Notes: generated by a model not told the origin, from the sequence alone. DNA of 64,000 nt from CAYRFF01 sp964423575 (GCA_964423575.1 CAYRFF010000004.1:36540-100539), one strand, 5' to 3'. Shown: positions 1 to 9,223, counted from the stretch's first letter. A program made the numbers and translations.

Positions 1-222
1 AGCGAGTACAAGTGCAATCATTCCAAGCCATTTGCTTACCGCTCCATAAGAAACAACACTGACCGCCAGTATCGCTCCCACAATTGTAATCCCTGAAATC
101 GCATTGGATCCGGACATCAGAGGTGTATGGAGAGTGGGTGGAATCTTATTAATTAATTCAAAACCCAAAAAACTGGCTAATACCAGTATATAAACGAATA
201 TGATAAATGCTCCTATTTCCAT
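1..222 (-). CDS. pntAB: NAD(P) transhydrogenase subunit alpha part 2 (PntAB), 3' end cut by window
   Basis: The reverse strand from 222 reads MEIGAFIIFVYILVLASFLG and stays open for 74 codons to the window edge. It continues with the conserved IPPTLHTPLMSGSNAISGI stretch of the membrane part of the transhydrogenase alpha subunit, then a second hydrophobic helix. In the three-gene form of the proton-translocating transhydrogenase this small membrane protein sits between PntAA and PntB and couples hydride transfer between NADH and NADP+ to proton movement. Its ATG lies 21 bp after the pntAA stop, so the two are co-transcribed; pntB is expected beyond the edge. Family assignment is secure, only the C-terminus is missing. 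Confidence 0.93.
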   Translation of the reverse strand, partial: MEIGAFIIFVYILVLASFLGFELINKIPPTLHTPLMSGSNAISGITIVGAILAVSVVSYGAVSKWLGMIALVLA

Positions 223-243
223 AATAATTCTATTTCAGCAAGA

Positions 244-1368
244 CTATTTAGATAAAATCGATTTTGTAAATTCATGTACGAGTTCACCTTGATGTGTAAT
301 TAAGGCACCCTTGGTTATTTCCTCTTCCATTTCCCATTTAAACCCTTCATTTGTCGCAAGATGATTTAAAAGAGTACTAATATTGGTTGCATATAATTGA
401 CTTGCGTTCACAGGTAACATTGCCGGAAGATTGGATTCTCCGATAATGGTCACACCGTGTTTGACGACAGTCTTATTAAATTCAGCCAGGGCACAATTAC
501 CTCCGGATTCAACTGCAAGGTCGACGATTGCCGATCCGGGTTTCATGGATTTAACCATCTCTTCCGTAACGAGAATCGGGGATTTCCTACCCATTACTAA
601 GGCTGTCGTAATAACGATATCTGCTTCTTTAATTCTGTCTTCGATAAGTTGCTTCTGCTTAGCGAGGAATTCAGCGGAAACCTCCTTGGCATATCCGCCC
701 TCAGTCTTCACTTCCTCTTCACTATCTACTACGAGGAATTTCCCTCCCAACGATTCTACTTGCTCCTTGGTCTCCGGGCGTACATCCGTAACCTCTACCA
801 ATGCTCCCAATCGCTTGGCAGTAGCAATTGCCTGAAGTCCGGCAACTCCCGCACCAAAGATCAGTACTCTTGCGGGAGTAATCGTACCGGCGGCAGTCAT
901 CATCAAAGGGAATATCTTACCGATTGCATCTGCACCCATTATTACCGCTTTGTATCCGGCAAGATTGGATTGCGAGCTCAATGCATCCATACGCTGAGCT
1001 CTCGAGATTCTGGGAACTGCATCCATAGCAAAGGCAGATATCTTCTTCTTGTTAAAAATCTCGATAAGTTCAGGTTGGGTATATGCATACAGTAGAGAGA
1101 TACTTACCGCGCCATCTTTCATTCCTGAAGCCTCCTCTACCGTCGGAGAATTTACCTTTAGTACTATATCGGCACCGAGGACATCCTCTCTGGCACCTAT
1201 ACTAGCTCCAGCTTCTTTATAATCATTATCGTCAAAACTAGACAACAACCCGGCACCGCTTTCAACTATAACTTCAAACTCCTTCTTGACCAGTTGCTTA
1301 ACAACATCCGGGCTTAAAGCAACACGTTTCTCCCTTTCTTTTGTCTCTTTCAGTACAGCTACTTTCAT
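244..1368 (-). CDS. pntAA: NAD(P) transhydrogenase subunit alpha part 1 (PntAA)
   Basis: 374 residues, full length for the soluble NAD(H)-binding subunit (AlaDH/PNT family). The N-terminus MKVAVLKETKEREKRVALSP is the family signature. An RxxRAQRMDALSSQ block (about 120-133) precedes the Rossmann glycine motif GAGVAG at 172-177, and a VDLAVESGGN block follows near 280. It binds NAD(H) on the cytoplasmic side and passes hydride to NADP+ held by PntB, using the proton gradient to make NADPH. First gene of a leftward operon with the membrane subunit 21 bp downstream. It resembles alanine dehydrogenase, but the adjacent membrane subunit settles the call. Confidence 0.95.
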   Translation of the reverse strand: MKVAVLKETKEREKRVALSPDVVKQLVKKEFEVIVESGAGLLSSFDDNDYKEAGASIGAREDVLGADIVLKVNSPTVEEASGMKDGAVSISLLYAYTQPELIEIFNKKKISAFAMDAVPRISRAQRMDALSSQSNLAGYKAVIMGADAIGKIFPLMMTAAGTITPARVLIFGAGVAGLQAIATAKRLGALVEVTDVRPETKEQVESLGGKFLVVDSEEEVKTEGGYAKEVSAEFLAKQKQLIEDRIKEADIVITTALVMGRKSPILVTEEMVKSMKPGSAIVDLAVESGGNCALAEFNKTVVKHGVTIIGESNLPAMLPVNASQLYATNISTLLNHLATNEGFKWEMEEEITKGALITHQGELVHEFTKSILSK

Positions 1369-1746
1369 AATCGCATCAAGCTTAATTTAACTCTATCATC
1401 CACAGATAATTCTTTCAAGTTGTAAATCTAGGAAATAAAATAGAATTATCGTATACTTTCCTCACCTTAATCGCGACCTATTATGACACTCTATTATGCC
1501 CGAGGTCCTTTTAGTGTGGCAACTTATATAAACTCCTCTTGTCTTCATCGTATTATAATGAGAATATTCATCAATCATTTAAGACAAATCAGTCCGATAT
1601 GTTTTGTTTTTAGCGTGCTTATGCAATAATTATTGATGGGCCATACTTTTTATGTTAGCTTTTCTATATTAGCCATAGGATAATCATAATAGTAATTATT
1701 CGTTCAAACCAGCAATAATTAAAATTAGTCTTAAATGATTTAATTT
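1369..1746. other. 378-bp intergenic region between divergent genes
   Basis: Lies between leftward pntAA and the rightward quinone oxidoreductase, so it should hold both promoters. It is AT-rich; I see no convincing TAnnTTTG box, hairpin or small ORF. Confidence 0.5.
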
Positions 1747-2715
1747 ATGAAAGCAATTAGATTTCACTACCCGGGTCCACCATCAGTTCTTCAATTGGAA
1801 GAATGTGCCATTCCTGAACCAAAACCTACAGAGATTCTTATTAAGGTACATGCAGCCGGAGTTAATCGTCCGGACGTTCTACAAAGACAGGGTAAGTACC
1901 CTGCCCCTCCGGGTGCAGTGCAGGATATACCGGGTCTTGAGGTCGCAGGAATCATCAAGGCTGTCGGGGAAGAAGTCGATCAATGGTCAGTCGGAGAAGA
2001 AGTATGCGCACTCGTAACAGGCGGTGGATATGCGGAATACGTATGTGCAGATGCCGGCTCCTGCCTTCCTATTCCTACAGGAATGACATTGACAGAATCC
2101 GCTGCTCTCCCGGAAGTGCTTTTTACAGTGTGGCACAATGTATTTCAGCGCGGAAAATTGACTCAAAATGAGGATGTACTTATATACGGTGGTTCAGGCG
2201 GAATCGGCTCCATGGCTATTCAACTTGTAAACCTATGGAATGCTAATGCCTATACTATGGCCAGCAACGATAAGAAGGCAAACTTTTGCCTTGAGCTAGG
2301 AGCAAAAGAGGTCCTCAATTATAAGGACAAAGACGTACTGGAAGTATTCGGTGAAAATAAATTTGATCTTATTCTGGATTCTCTAGGAGGTGACTATTTC
2401 AGCAAGAATCTCATAATGTTAAAGCCGGAAGGGCGCCTGATATATATAAACGCAATGGAAGGGGCTAAGCAAGAAATCAATCTTTTTCAATTAATGCAAA
2501 AACGCCTACATATCAGCGGTAGCACATTACGTGCGAGAAATAACACATTCAAGGAATCGTTGAGAGATGACATTTTAAATAAGGCGTATCCATTAATTGA
2601 GAGTCAAAACTTTATACCTCTTGTAAAGCAGCAATTCCCTCTGAAAGAAGCAGTCAAAGCGCATTCATTAATGGAATCCAGAGATTTTATGGGAAAAATC
2701 ATATTGACAATTTAA
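1747..2715 (+). CDS. NAD(P)H quinone oxidoreductase, PIG3/zinc-free MDR family
   Basis: 322 residues, the usual length of the medium-chain dehydrogenase/reductase quinone reductases. The N-terminal GroES-like domain carries HAAGVNRPDVLQRQGKYPAP (35-54), typical of the PIG3 branch, and IPGLEVAGII. The nucleotide-binding domain has GGSGGIG at 148-154. The catalytic and structural zinc ligands of alcohol dehydrogenases are absent, so it is predicted to be a zinc-independent, NADPH-using quinone or enone reductase in the cytoplasm. Stands alone between two genes read the other way. The physiological substrate cannot be told from sequence. Confidence 0.88.
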   Translation: MKAIRFHYPGPPSVLQLEECAIPEPKPTEILIKVHAAGVNRPDVLQRQGKYPAPPGAVQDIPGLEVAGIIKAVGEEVDQWSVGEEVCALVTGGGYAEYVCADAGSCLPIPTGMTLTESAALPEVLFTVWHNVFQRGKLTQNEDVLIYGGSGGIGSMAIQLVNLWNANAYTMASNDKKANFCLELGAKEVLNYKDKDVLEVFGENKFDLILDSLGGDYFSKNLIMLKPEGRLIYINAMEGAKQEINLFQLMQKRLHISGSTLRARNNTFKESLRDDILNKAYPLIESQNFIPLVKQQFPLKEAVKAHSLMESRDFMGKIILTI

Positions 2716-2738
2716 AATAAACTAGCCTGTCCCCAAAA

Positions 2739-4565
2739 TCAAGTTGAAGCATTTCCTTCTTCGCTACCTTCCAATTCTTCCAGAACCGGTTTAATTGTAT
2801 CCTCAGGAATATCGCTTATCTGAATATACATGAGGCCATCGACCGAGTCATTAAAATTGGGATCCACATTAAATGAAATAACCTTGGCATTTTGCTTTAT
2901 ATACTTTTTAAACAAGACAGGCATGCGCAGTTCCGGCTCAAAGTCATCAATCAATCTGTCAAATTTATTGAGATCATCACCCAAGCCTCCGAAAAACATT
3001 AATTTTTCCTGATCGGTCAATCTTATTTTAAATTCATTCTTAGGACTGACGTATTGTCCCACAACTGAGTCATAATAATGAGATTTCATAAACTCAATCA
3101 TCAGGCTTTTACTGAAATCATGAAACCTATTACTTATACTTACACTACCCAATAGAAAATCATGGTCGGGATTTCTCAGGCATACGTGTACAATCCCTTT
3201 CCACAGCAGAAACAAGGACATAGGTTTCCTCTGATACTCAGACATAATATAAGCACGCCCCATTTCAATCACACGTCCAAAAAAGAGATGGAGAACTTTG
3301 TCAAAATTGAATAAGGTGCTTGAATAAAACCCATCGATGCCATAATTTTTCATTACCTCGCGCCCCAAAGCAAGTCTGTAAGCACCTGCGAGTTTACCTG
3401 CCTCGCTATCCCATAGGATTAAGTGATGGTAGTGTTTATCAAACTCATCGAGATCGAAAGCCATATTAGTCCCCTCTCCTACTTCTCTGAAGGTGATTTC
3501 TCGCTGTCTTCCTATTTCACGCATAATATATGGCATCTGCTCAGCGGTTGAGAAAAACACCTCAAAGCTGCCTTTACTAAAAAGTAGCTTCCCCTCAGTC
3601 TTCCTCATCAATTCTACTTCCTCCAACATTTTTTCTCTATTTGTTTCGGGAATAATATGCTGAATTACTTTTTGTGAATTTGACTTAACTGCGGTTAGAC
3701 TAATATTGGGTATTTTCAGAAAATCTATTATCCTTTTTCTTTTCTCAAAGTATGACCTCATCATATATACCCTCTTCCTTAGAAACAAGCCTAGTTCTTC
3801 CGGGCTTTCATATTCCTTTTGGACCCTTGGCAGAACAGGATTCCCTATTCTTATCTTAATCGGCCTTTTGCCGGCCTTAAGCATTTCCGATGGAAGCAAA
3901 ACTGTCTGAAGATCTGGGTGAAGTCTGGCCATTCTGTAGAATTTCTTACTATTTTCGGCATGAAAATATAAGGGAATAATCGGCACATTCAATCGCTGTA
4001 TAAGTTTCAATACAGGCAACTCCCATTCCTTATCCAGCACTTCATTGAATTCATTATTCATGTTGGACACTTCACCTGCCGGGAAAATCCCCATACAGCC
4101 GCCATCAGCAATATGCTTCATTGCCCTACGCATACCATTTATGCTACTGAATGCTTCTCGCCTTTCGGCAAATGGGTTTACGGGAATCACATAAGGCTCC
4201 ATCGGTTCTATTCTCGTCAGCAGGAAATTTGCCATGATTTTAAAATCCGACCGAATCTCAGAAATAATACGCGCCATAAGTATCCCGTCAATAGCACCTA
4301 AAGCGTGATTGGCGACTATTATGAAAGGTCCCTCTTTTGGTACCCTGGCCAGGTCTTCTTTAAATACGAGATAATCAATGTCCAGTTTTTCGAGCAAAGT
4401 ATCAAAGAAGTCGATACCTTCCCTATCTTTCACCTTATCATAAAGGGCATTTACCTTATTTAATCCTGTGAGGCTCATCAATAATGACGCAAGAGGGTTC
4501 TTTAAAAAACCCGTCTTGGACAATCCTGCTACCTGAATAAAATCTTTCCTATCTATAAGGCTCAT
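2739..4565 (-). CDS. Two-domain acyltransferase: PlsC-like domain plus OlsB-like GNAT domain (candidate amino-acid lipid synthase)
   Basis: 608 residues. The N-terminal half is a lysophospholipid acyltransferase fold: VANHALGAIDG with His87 and Asp93 (an H-x5-D form of the HX4D motif) and FPAGEVS in place of FPEGTRS near 160. From about 320 to 490 it resembles OlsB-type N-acyltransferases (HLILWD...GKLAGAYRLALG, then MGRAYI and WKGI). Bifunctional proteins with this order (OlsF and relatives) make ornithine or glycine lipids by N-acylating the amino acid and then O-acylating the hydroxy fatty acid; that role is inferred here. Few hydrophobic segments, so probably a peripheral inner-membrane enzyme. 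A 'hemolysin-like' label would be misleading. Confidence 0.8.
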   Translation of the reverse strand: MSLIDRKDFIQVAGLSKTGFLKNPLASLLMSLTGLNKVNALYDKVKDREGIDFFDTLLEKLDIDYLVFKEDLARVPKEGPFIIVANHALGAIDGILMARIISEIRSDFKIMANFLLTRIEPMEPYVIPVNPFAERREAFSSINGMRRAMKHIADGGCMGIFPAGEVSNMNNEFNEVLDKEWELPVLKLIQRLNVPIIPLYFHAENSKKFYRMARLHPDLQTVLLPSEMLKAGKRPIKIRIGNPVLPRVQKEYESPEELGLFLRKRVYMMRSYFEKRKRIIDFLKIPNISLTAVKSNSQKVIQHIIPETNREKMLEEVELMRKTEGKLLFSKGSFEVFFSTAEQMPYIMREIGRQREITFREVGEGTNMAFDLDEFDKHYHHLILWDSEAGKLAGAYRLALGREVMKNYGIDGFYSSTLFNFDKVLHLFFGRVIEMGRAYIMSEYQRKPMSLFLLWKGIVHVCLRNPDHDFLLGSVSISNRFHDFSKSLMIEFMKSHYYDSVVGQYVSPKNEFKIRLTDQEKLMFFGGLGDDLNKFDRLIDDFEPELRMPVLFKKYIKQNAKVISFNVDPNFNDSVDGLMYIQISDIPEDTIKPVLEELEGSEEGNAST

Positions 4566-4890
4566 AGTTCCTTACTTATTTTTCGAATAAATTGTTTTTC
4601 AGAGCCGCAATGTACATCACACATTAAAAATAAATGAGCATACCGGCGTAGAAATTCTCACTATTATACTGGAATTCTTTCTAAAATAAAAATTTCTCTT
4701 AATTTCCTTCTGACATCTACCCTCCTAATTATAGCATTTCGTTAATCATAACAAGCATTAGACTTGTCGATTCATAAACATTTCCAGGCATTAAAATTCC
4801 TATTTCTTCAATTCTCCTGCCAGGAATCCCGTCCTTTCAGTTGGTCTGAGTATATTTGTCTTCTATTGATTCATAAAATAATATAAGAAC
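4566..4890. other. 325-bp intergenic region between divergent genes
   Basis: Separates the acyltransferase (leftward) from pepD (rightward). AT-rich; the only structure I see is a short TCCTG-c-CAGGA palindrome near 4816-4826. No ORF or clear promoter box found. Confidence 0.45.
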
Positions 4891-6330
4891 ATGGAAATAC
4901 TCGAGCTAGAACCAAAAGCTGTATGGAAAAACTTCTCTCTCCTCAATGAAGTTCCCAGACCTTCCAAGAAAGAAGAAAAGGTTATTCAATTTATAAAGGA
5001 TTTCGGCGAGTCACTCGGACTAGACACTACCGTTGACGATACCGGAAACATCATAATTCGCAAACCTGCTTCGCCGGGAATGGAAGACCGGAAAACAGTG
5101 ATTCTACAGTCACATCTCGATATGGTAACGCAAAAGAATAGTGATACCGATTTTGATTTTGATACTCAGGGAATAAACATGCACGTGGATGGAGATTGGG
5201 TAAAAGCCAGAGGTACAACCCTCGGCGCAGACAATGGAATCGGCGTAGCGACAATAATGAGTATTCTTGAAAGTAACGAGATAGTACATCCGCCTTTGGA
5301 AGCTCTTTTCACTATAGATGAAGAAACGGGAATGACGGGAGCTTTCGGGCTCGAGCCCGGTGCCCTGCACGGCGATATTTTGCTGAATCTTGACACAGAA
5401 GATGATGATGAAATCACTATCGGCTGTGCCGGAGGTGTTGACGTTACAGCCACTCGCAAATACATTACTGAATCCGTTCATCGCAAGGGAATTTCCATCA
5501 AAATAACCGGGCTCCGTGGCGGGCACTCAGGTGCAGAAATTCATGAAGGTCGCGGAAATGCCAATGTTCTCCTGGGAAGAATACTCTATGCAGGAATCAA
5601 TACCGGAATCCAGATTGTATCCATTGATGCAGGTGGTCTCCGCAATGCTATTCCGAGGGAAGCTTTCGCTCAAATAGTCGTCAAGGATTTTAATGCATTC
5701 AAGGAAGCAAGTACAAAGCTAAAAGCTGAGATCCTCGATGAATTCAAAAGTAATGAAAAAGACCTGCACATTGACTTCAATATTGAGGATATAAATGGTG
5801 CTGCATTATCAAAGAGTGATTCTGCTCAATTCATCCGTGCGTTAAGAGCCGCCCATAATGGAGTTTATCGTATGAGTCCCGATGTAGAAGAACTCGTAGA
5901 ATCCTCCAACAATATTGCACGTATCAGTATAACAAATGGGAATGCAGAGGTATTATGTCTCGCACGCTCTTCTGTTGAATCGACTAAGGATTCTGTTTCA
6001 AGTCAACTGAAAGCATCCTTTGAACTGGCGGGAATGGAAGTAGAGCTCTCCGGCTCATATCCGGGCTGGAAACCCAATCCACATGCTTCAATTATCGAGA
6101 TAATGGAAGACATCTACAAACGAAAATTTGACGAAAGTCCGCATGTAGTCGCTATTCACGCGGGACTGGAATGTGGAATAATCGGAGCTCCGTATCCGAA
6201 AATGGAAATGGTTTCCTTTGGGCCGACTATCAAAGGTGCGCATTCACCGGATGAAAGAGCCAGCATTTCTTCAACACAGAAGTTTTGGTCCTATCTCTTA
6301 GATATTCTGAAAGAAATTCCAGAGAAATAG
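4891..6330 (+). CDS. pepD: Aminoacyl-histidine dipeptidase (PepD, M20C)
   Basis: 479 residues, full length for the M20C dizinc dipeptidases that cleave Xaa-His and other dipeptides in the cytoplasm. Visible metal and catalytic residues: His75 and Asp77 in SHLDMV, bridging Asp114 in LGADNGIG, general base Glu144 with metal ligand Glu145 in DEETGMTGAFGL, Asp168 in LNLDTEDDDE, and a late His in AIHAGLECG. The lid/dimerisation domain (about 190-390) contains GLRGGHSGAEIH. The start has no rival upstream. Single-gene unit followed by about 150 bp without a gene. Confidence 0.95.
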   Translation: MEILELEPKAVWKNFSLLNEVPRPSKKEEKVIQFIKDFGESLGLDTTVDDTGNIIIRKPASPGMEDRKTVILQSHLDMVTQKNSDTDFDFDTQGINMHVDGDWVKARGTTLGADNGIGVATIMSILESNEIVHPPLEALFTIDEETGMTGAFGLEPGALHGDILLNLDTEDDDEITIGCAGGVDVTATRKYITESVHRKGISIKITGLRGGHSGAEIHEGRGNANVLLGRILYAGINTGIQIVSIDAGGLRNAIPREAFAQIVVKDFNAFKEASTKLKAEILDEFKSNEKDLHIDFNIEDINGAALSKSDSAQFIRALRAAHNGVYRMSPDVEELVESSNNIARISITNGNAEVLCLARSSVESTKDSVSSQLKASFELAGMEVELSGSYPGWKPNPHASIIEIMEDIYKRKFDESPHVVAIHAGLECGIIGAPYPKMEMVSFGPTIKGAHSPDERASISSTQKFWSYLLDILKEIPEK

Positions 6331-6480
6331 AATTTATTTATTGCCATTTGCAAAAGCATAAGAAAACAAAATAAAGGCACCAAAGCATAAAAAGAAACAA
6401 TCATTAATAAAATAGCTAAAATGTTCTATGAATTTCAGTATTTTAGCCAAGTGTTATACTAAAATCAAAGCATCTATATT

Positions 6481-7209
6481 ATGAGTGAAGAAAAAAAATT
6501 TGTAGCAAGTGCAGAAGCTAAAGGAAAAGCCAAGCAACTGAGACTGTTTGCTATTTTATTATGGGTTCTGGGTATAAGTGCTCAGATATGGGCAATTATT
6601 ATGCTATTTAACCCGCCTGTGGTAATGTGGCAGATTATTGCGCTTATCGTAGCGGATCTGGCACTGGTCCTAGTAGGTTCCATGCTATGGAAAAGGTCCA
6701 ACAAGCTGGACCCGCCATCAGAACAAAACAAACTGGCTTTCTTTATGCAAAGTCAGCTGGGCTTGGTTACTGCAATTATAGCATTCTTACCGCTGGTCGT
6801 TGTCATTTTAACCAACAAGGATCTGGACGGTAAACAAAAAGCTATATTAGGAAGTATTGCAGGTGTTGCTCTTTTAATTGCAGGAATAGGAAGTTATGAC
6901 TTTGATCCGGCTTCTATTGAGAAATATACTGCTGAGATTAATGCACAGACCGATGTTATCAAGCAATTAAACAATGGTGTCGATCACGTTTACTGGACGG
7001 AATTTGGAAATAAATATCATCTGGAGGAAGATTGTCAACACATCCGAAATAGTGAAAATAAATTTGACGGAACTGTAAAAGAAGCATGGGAAGCTCGTAA
7101 AATCGGTGATAACGAGCTCTGCAAAACCTGTCAAAGACGTGCTGAGCAACGGCTAGGCTCTGAGCTTCAGGAAAGCGGGAAGGAACTTATAGAAGAGCTC
7201 ATAGAATAG
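6481..7209 (+). CDS. Membrane protein of unknown function with C-terminal Cys/His metal-binding-like tail
   Basis: 242 residues, no family I can name. Four hydrophobic helices are visible at roughly 21-42, 50-69, 92-111 and 121-137. The last hundred residues are soluble and include NKYHLEEDCQHI (His180, Cys185, His187) and LCKTC (Cys214, Cys217). The spacing recalls small zinc-binding modules with a CxxH...CxxC arrangement seen at the ends of other membrane and nuclease proteins. The N-terminus is lysine-rich and not a signal peptide, so the tail is probably cytoplasmic. A terminator follows the stop, so it is its own transcription unit or the end of one. Confidence 0.7.
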   Translation: MSEEKKFVASAEAKGKAKQLRLFAILLWVLGISAQIWAIIMLFNPPVVMWQIIALIVADLALVLVGSMLWKRSNKLDPPSEQNKLAFFMQSQLGLVTAIIAFLPLVVVILTNKDLDGKQKAILGSIAGVALLIAGIGSYDFDPASIEKYTAEINAQTDVIKQLNNGVDHVYWTEFGNKYHLEEDCQHIRNSENKFDGTVKEAWEARKIGDNELCKTCQRRAEQRLGSELQESGKELIEELIE

Positions 7210-7237
7210 CGAGTTACAGGAAATATCGATTAATAAT

Positions 7238-7272
7238 AAAGCTTTCGTATAATCAATATGGAAGCTTTTTTT
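7238..7272 (+). terminator. Rho-independent terminator after the 6481-7209 gene
   Basis: AAAGCTTTC and GAAGCTTT form a stem with one bulged T around an AT-rich loop, directly followed by a T run at 7266-7272. It starts 29 bp past the stop codon. Confidence 0.7.
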
Positions 7273-7418
7273 ATCATATGTATCAACTTAAATACCAGAA
7301 TGTTACCTCCTCATTTTAATTTCTAAATGAAATTCACTCCAGTTTTCCGGCTTCAATCAAAACACATTTATTGGAACTTAAAATTTCCCATTCTCATTTA
7401 TTTATGAAATGTGTCACT

Positions 7419-8852
7419 ATGAAAAGACTATTTACTTTCTTCATCACGCTTATCTTTTCCAGCTCTTTATTTGCCCAGCAATGGACTGTGGAACAATATG
7501 AATTTCAGGTATTCAAGGATGTCGAATATGGCACTGCGATAGATTTTCTGGGCGGTACCGAACATCTTTACATGGATGTCTATCTACCTATCTGCGATGG
7601 TGACCAGGTAAATCGCAAGCGACCTCTTGCAGTAGTTATTCACGGTGGAAGCTTTGTCGACGGCAGCAAGGATGACCATTCGGTAGCAGAACTATCCAAG
7701 GCATTTGCAATGCGGGGCTATGTAAGCATTAACGTCAATTACCGACTGGGATTTGCTACAAATCAGTCTAAACGAGTCTGTAACATTTCAGATATTTATG
7801 CTTGTATTATTTCCGGAGATGAAGCGGAATGGCACCGCTCTATATACAGAGGGATTCAGGACGTGAAAGGTGCAATCAGATACATGATTAACAGGCATGA
7901 GGAATATGATATTGACCCTGACAATATTTTCCTTGCAGGAGAAAGTGCGGGAGGATTCATCGCTCTTGGGACGGGGCTGCTTGATATAGATGGTGAAAGG
8001 CATTCAGACACATACGCAATTCAATCCTTACCCGCTCCTCATGATGTAGCAAGCAACTGCCCAAACTATAAAAACAAGACTTTCCCTACTGACAGTATCA
8101 CCAGACCTGACTTAGGCGGAATTAATGGAGATATAGAAACCAGCGGTATTGATTATACAATTAAAGGAATTGGGAACTTCTTCGGTGGAATGATGGCTAA
8201 TCTTCTGGAAGCGCATAATCCAGATAAGCCAAAACCGGTTATTTATTCCTTTCATCAGCCTTGCGACCTCATTGTTCCTATCAAGTCCGGACGAGCTTTC
8301 AAGGGGCTGTCCGACTGTATAGCACTAGTAAACTGCTCCTCAATCAATAATACGCCTATCGTATATGGAAGTCAACAGATAAGTATATGGAATAGCGAAG
8401 AAAACTATGGTTATACCATCGTGGATAAATTCACCGGTAATAATGCAGACTGCTTCCAGCAGGTATTCAACAATGTGGATTGCCATGCATACGATAATAG
8501 AGCGCTCCGTTGGCAGAATATGTTCGATTTATTTGCTCCGGAGATAAGCATTGATTCCATCTGTGGGACAGAAGAGATTTCAAGGATTGGCTTAGCTTCC
8601 GCAAATAAGCTTACTATCTATCCAAATCCCGTATCAGATGATTATATAAATCTCGTTGTAAAAGAATCGGGAATATGCGATTTAGTTATATGGAATTCCC
8701 TGGGACAATCTGTTCATACTGAAAATAATGTTTCAGTCTCCGGAAATCGAGTACAGGCTATATCAGTAAGTAACTTATCCCAAGGTGTGTATATTCTGCA
8801 GATAAAAACACTGGACGGCTTTATTATAAGTAAGAAATTTATCCGCGAGTAA
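7419..8852 (+). CDS. Secreted alpha/beta hydrolase (esterase-like) with T9SS sorting domain
   Basis: 477 residues from the chosen ATG at 7419, which begins a clean signal peptide (MKRLFTFFITLIFSSSLFAQ); in-frame ATGs at 7371 and 7404 would add residues before it. The esterase fold shows an oxyanion-hole HGGSF motif and the nucleophile elbow GESAG with Ser176, as in carboxylesterase/BD-FAE-like hydrolases. The last ~75 residues are a T9SS type A domain starting LTIYPNPVSDD and ending in KKFIRE. Several cysteines in the second half suggest disulfides in an exported protein. Expected at the cell surface or released; substrate unknown (an ester, possibly a polysaccharide side group). Confidence 0.85.
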   Translation: MKRLFTFFITLIFSSSLFAQQWTVEQYEFQVFKDVEYGTAIDFLGGTEHLYMDVYLPICDGDQVNRKRPLAVVIHGGSFVDGSKDDHSVAELSKAFAMRGYVSINVNYRLGFATNQSKRVCNISDIYACIISGDEAEWHRSIYRGIQDVKGAIRYMINRHEEYDIDPDNIFLAGESAGGFIALGTGLLDIDGERHSDTYAIQSLPAPHDVASNCPNYKNKTFPTDSITRPDLGGINGDIETSGIDYTIKGIGNFFGGMMANLLEAHNPDKPKPVIYSFHQPCDLIVPIKSGRAFKGLSDCIALVNCSSINNTPIVYGSQQISIWNSEENYGYTIVDKFTGNNADCFQQVFNNVDCHAYDNRALRWQNMFDLFAPEISIDSICGTEEISRIGLASANKLTIYPNPVSDDYINLVVKESGICDLVIWNSLGQSVHTENNVSVSGNRVQAISVSNLSQGVYILQIKTLDGFIISKKFIRE

Positions 8853-8874
8853 GTATGATACCGGATTATAATTT

Positions 8875-8902
8875 ATTGTCCGGGGTTTAAACCCTGGGCA
8901 AT
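8875..8902. repeat. 28-nt near-perfect hairpin centred on GGGTTTAAACCC
   Basis: ATTGTCC and GGGCAAT flank a GGGTTTAAACCC palindrome 22 bp after the esterase stop. No T run follows, so it looks more like a REP-type palindrome or an mRNA 3'-end protector than a classical terminator. Confidence 0.55.
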
Positions 8903-8972
8903 AGATTTCATTATCCTCTAATTTCCTTAAAACTATTGAATCGCATTGGGATTCATTCTAAACCTAATGCGA

Positions 8973-8996
8973 CCACGCCGTGGTCGAACCATTTTA
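8973..8996 (+). repeat. Palindromic repeat copy 1 (CCTAATnCGACC family)
   Basis: CCTAATG followed by a perfect 8-bp stem CGACCACG / CGTGGTCG around a single base. First of four related units on either side of the IS element. Confidence 0.7.
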
Positions 8997-9011
8997 TCAT
9001 TATTATTCTAA

Positions 9012-9037
9012 CCTAATACGACCTGCGCTGCAGGTCG
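9012..9037 (+). repeat. Palindromic repeat copy 2 (CCTAATnCGACC family)
   Basis: CCTAATA followed by a perfect 8-bp stem CGACCTGC / GCAGGTCG with a 3-nt loop. Same orientation as copy 1, 39 bp further on. The stem differs from copy 1 but stays base-paired, i.e. compensatory change. Confidence 0.7.
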
Positions 9038-9121
9038 GAATAGAACTTTCCAATGGCAGTATGCAAAAAAGTGTGTCTCCTGCACTTAAAAAGACTTCGG
9101 GTAATTAAGAACCGGAGTGAA

Positions 9122-9165
9122 GTTCTTGGCAAGAACAATTGGGGCTCGACACCCCAGTTGTTCTT
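9122..9165. other. Strong overlapping hairpins in the 3' untranslated part of the IS
   Basis: AAGAACAATTGGGG (9131-9144) pairs with CCCCAGTTGTTCTT (9152-9165) with one wobble. An alternative hairpin GTTCTT-ggc-AAGAAC (9122-9136) uses the same left arm, so the two are mutually exclusive. Located between the transposase stop and the IS end; could block transcription passing through. Confidence 0.5.
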
Positions 9166-9223
9166 AATCCTTCGGTTCAAATAATCACCTTCGTTCATTC
9201 TTGGCCTTTCAAAGTTAATCTTT

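Noticed and set aside
649..1095. 148-residue ORF on the plus strand inside pntAA
   Set aside because: Shadow frame antisense to a strongly conserved enzyme; no independent motif.
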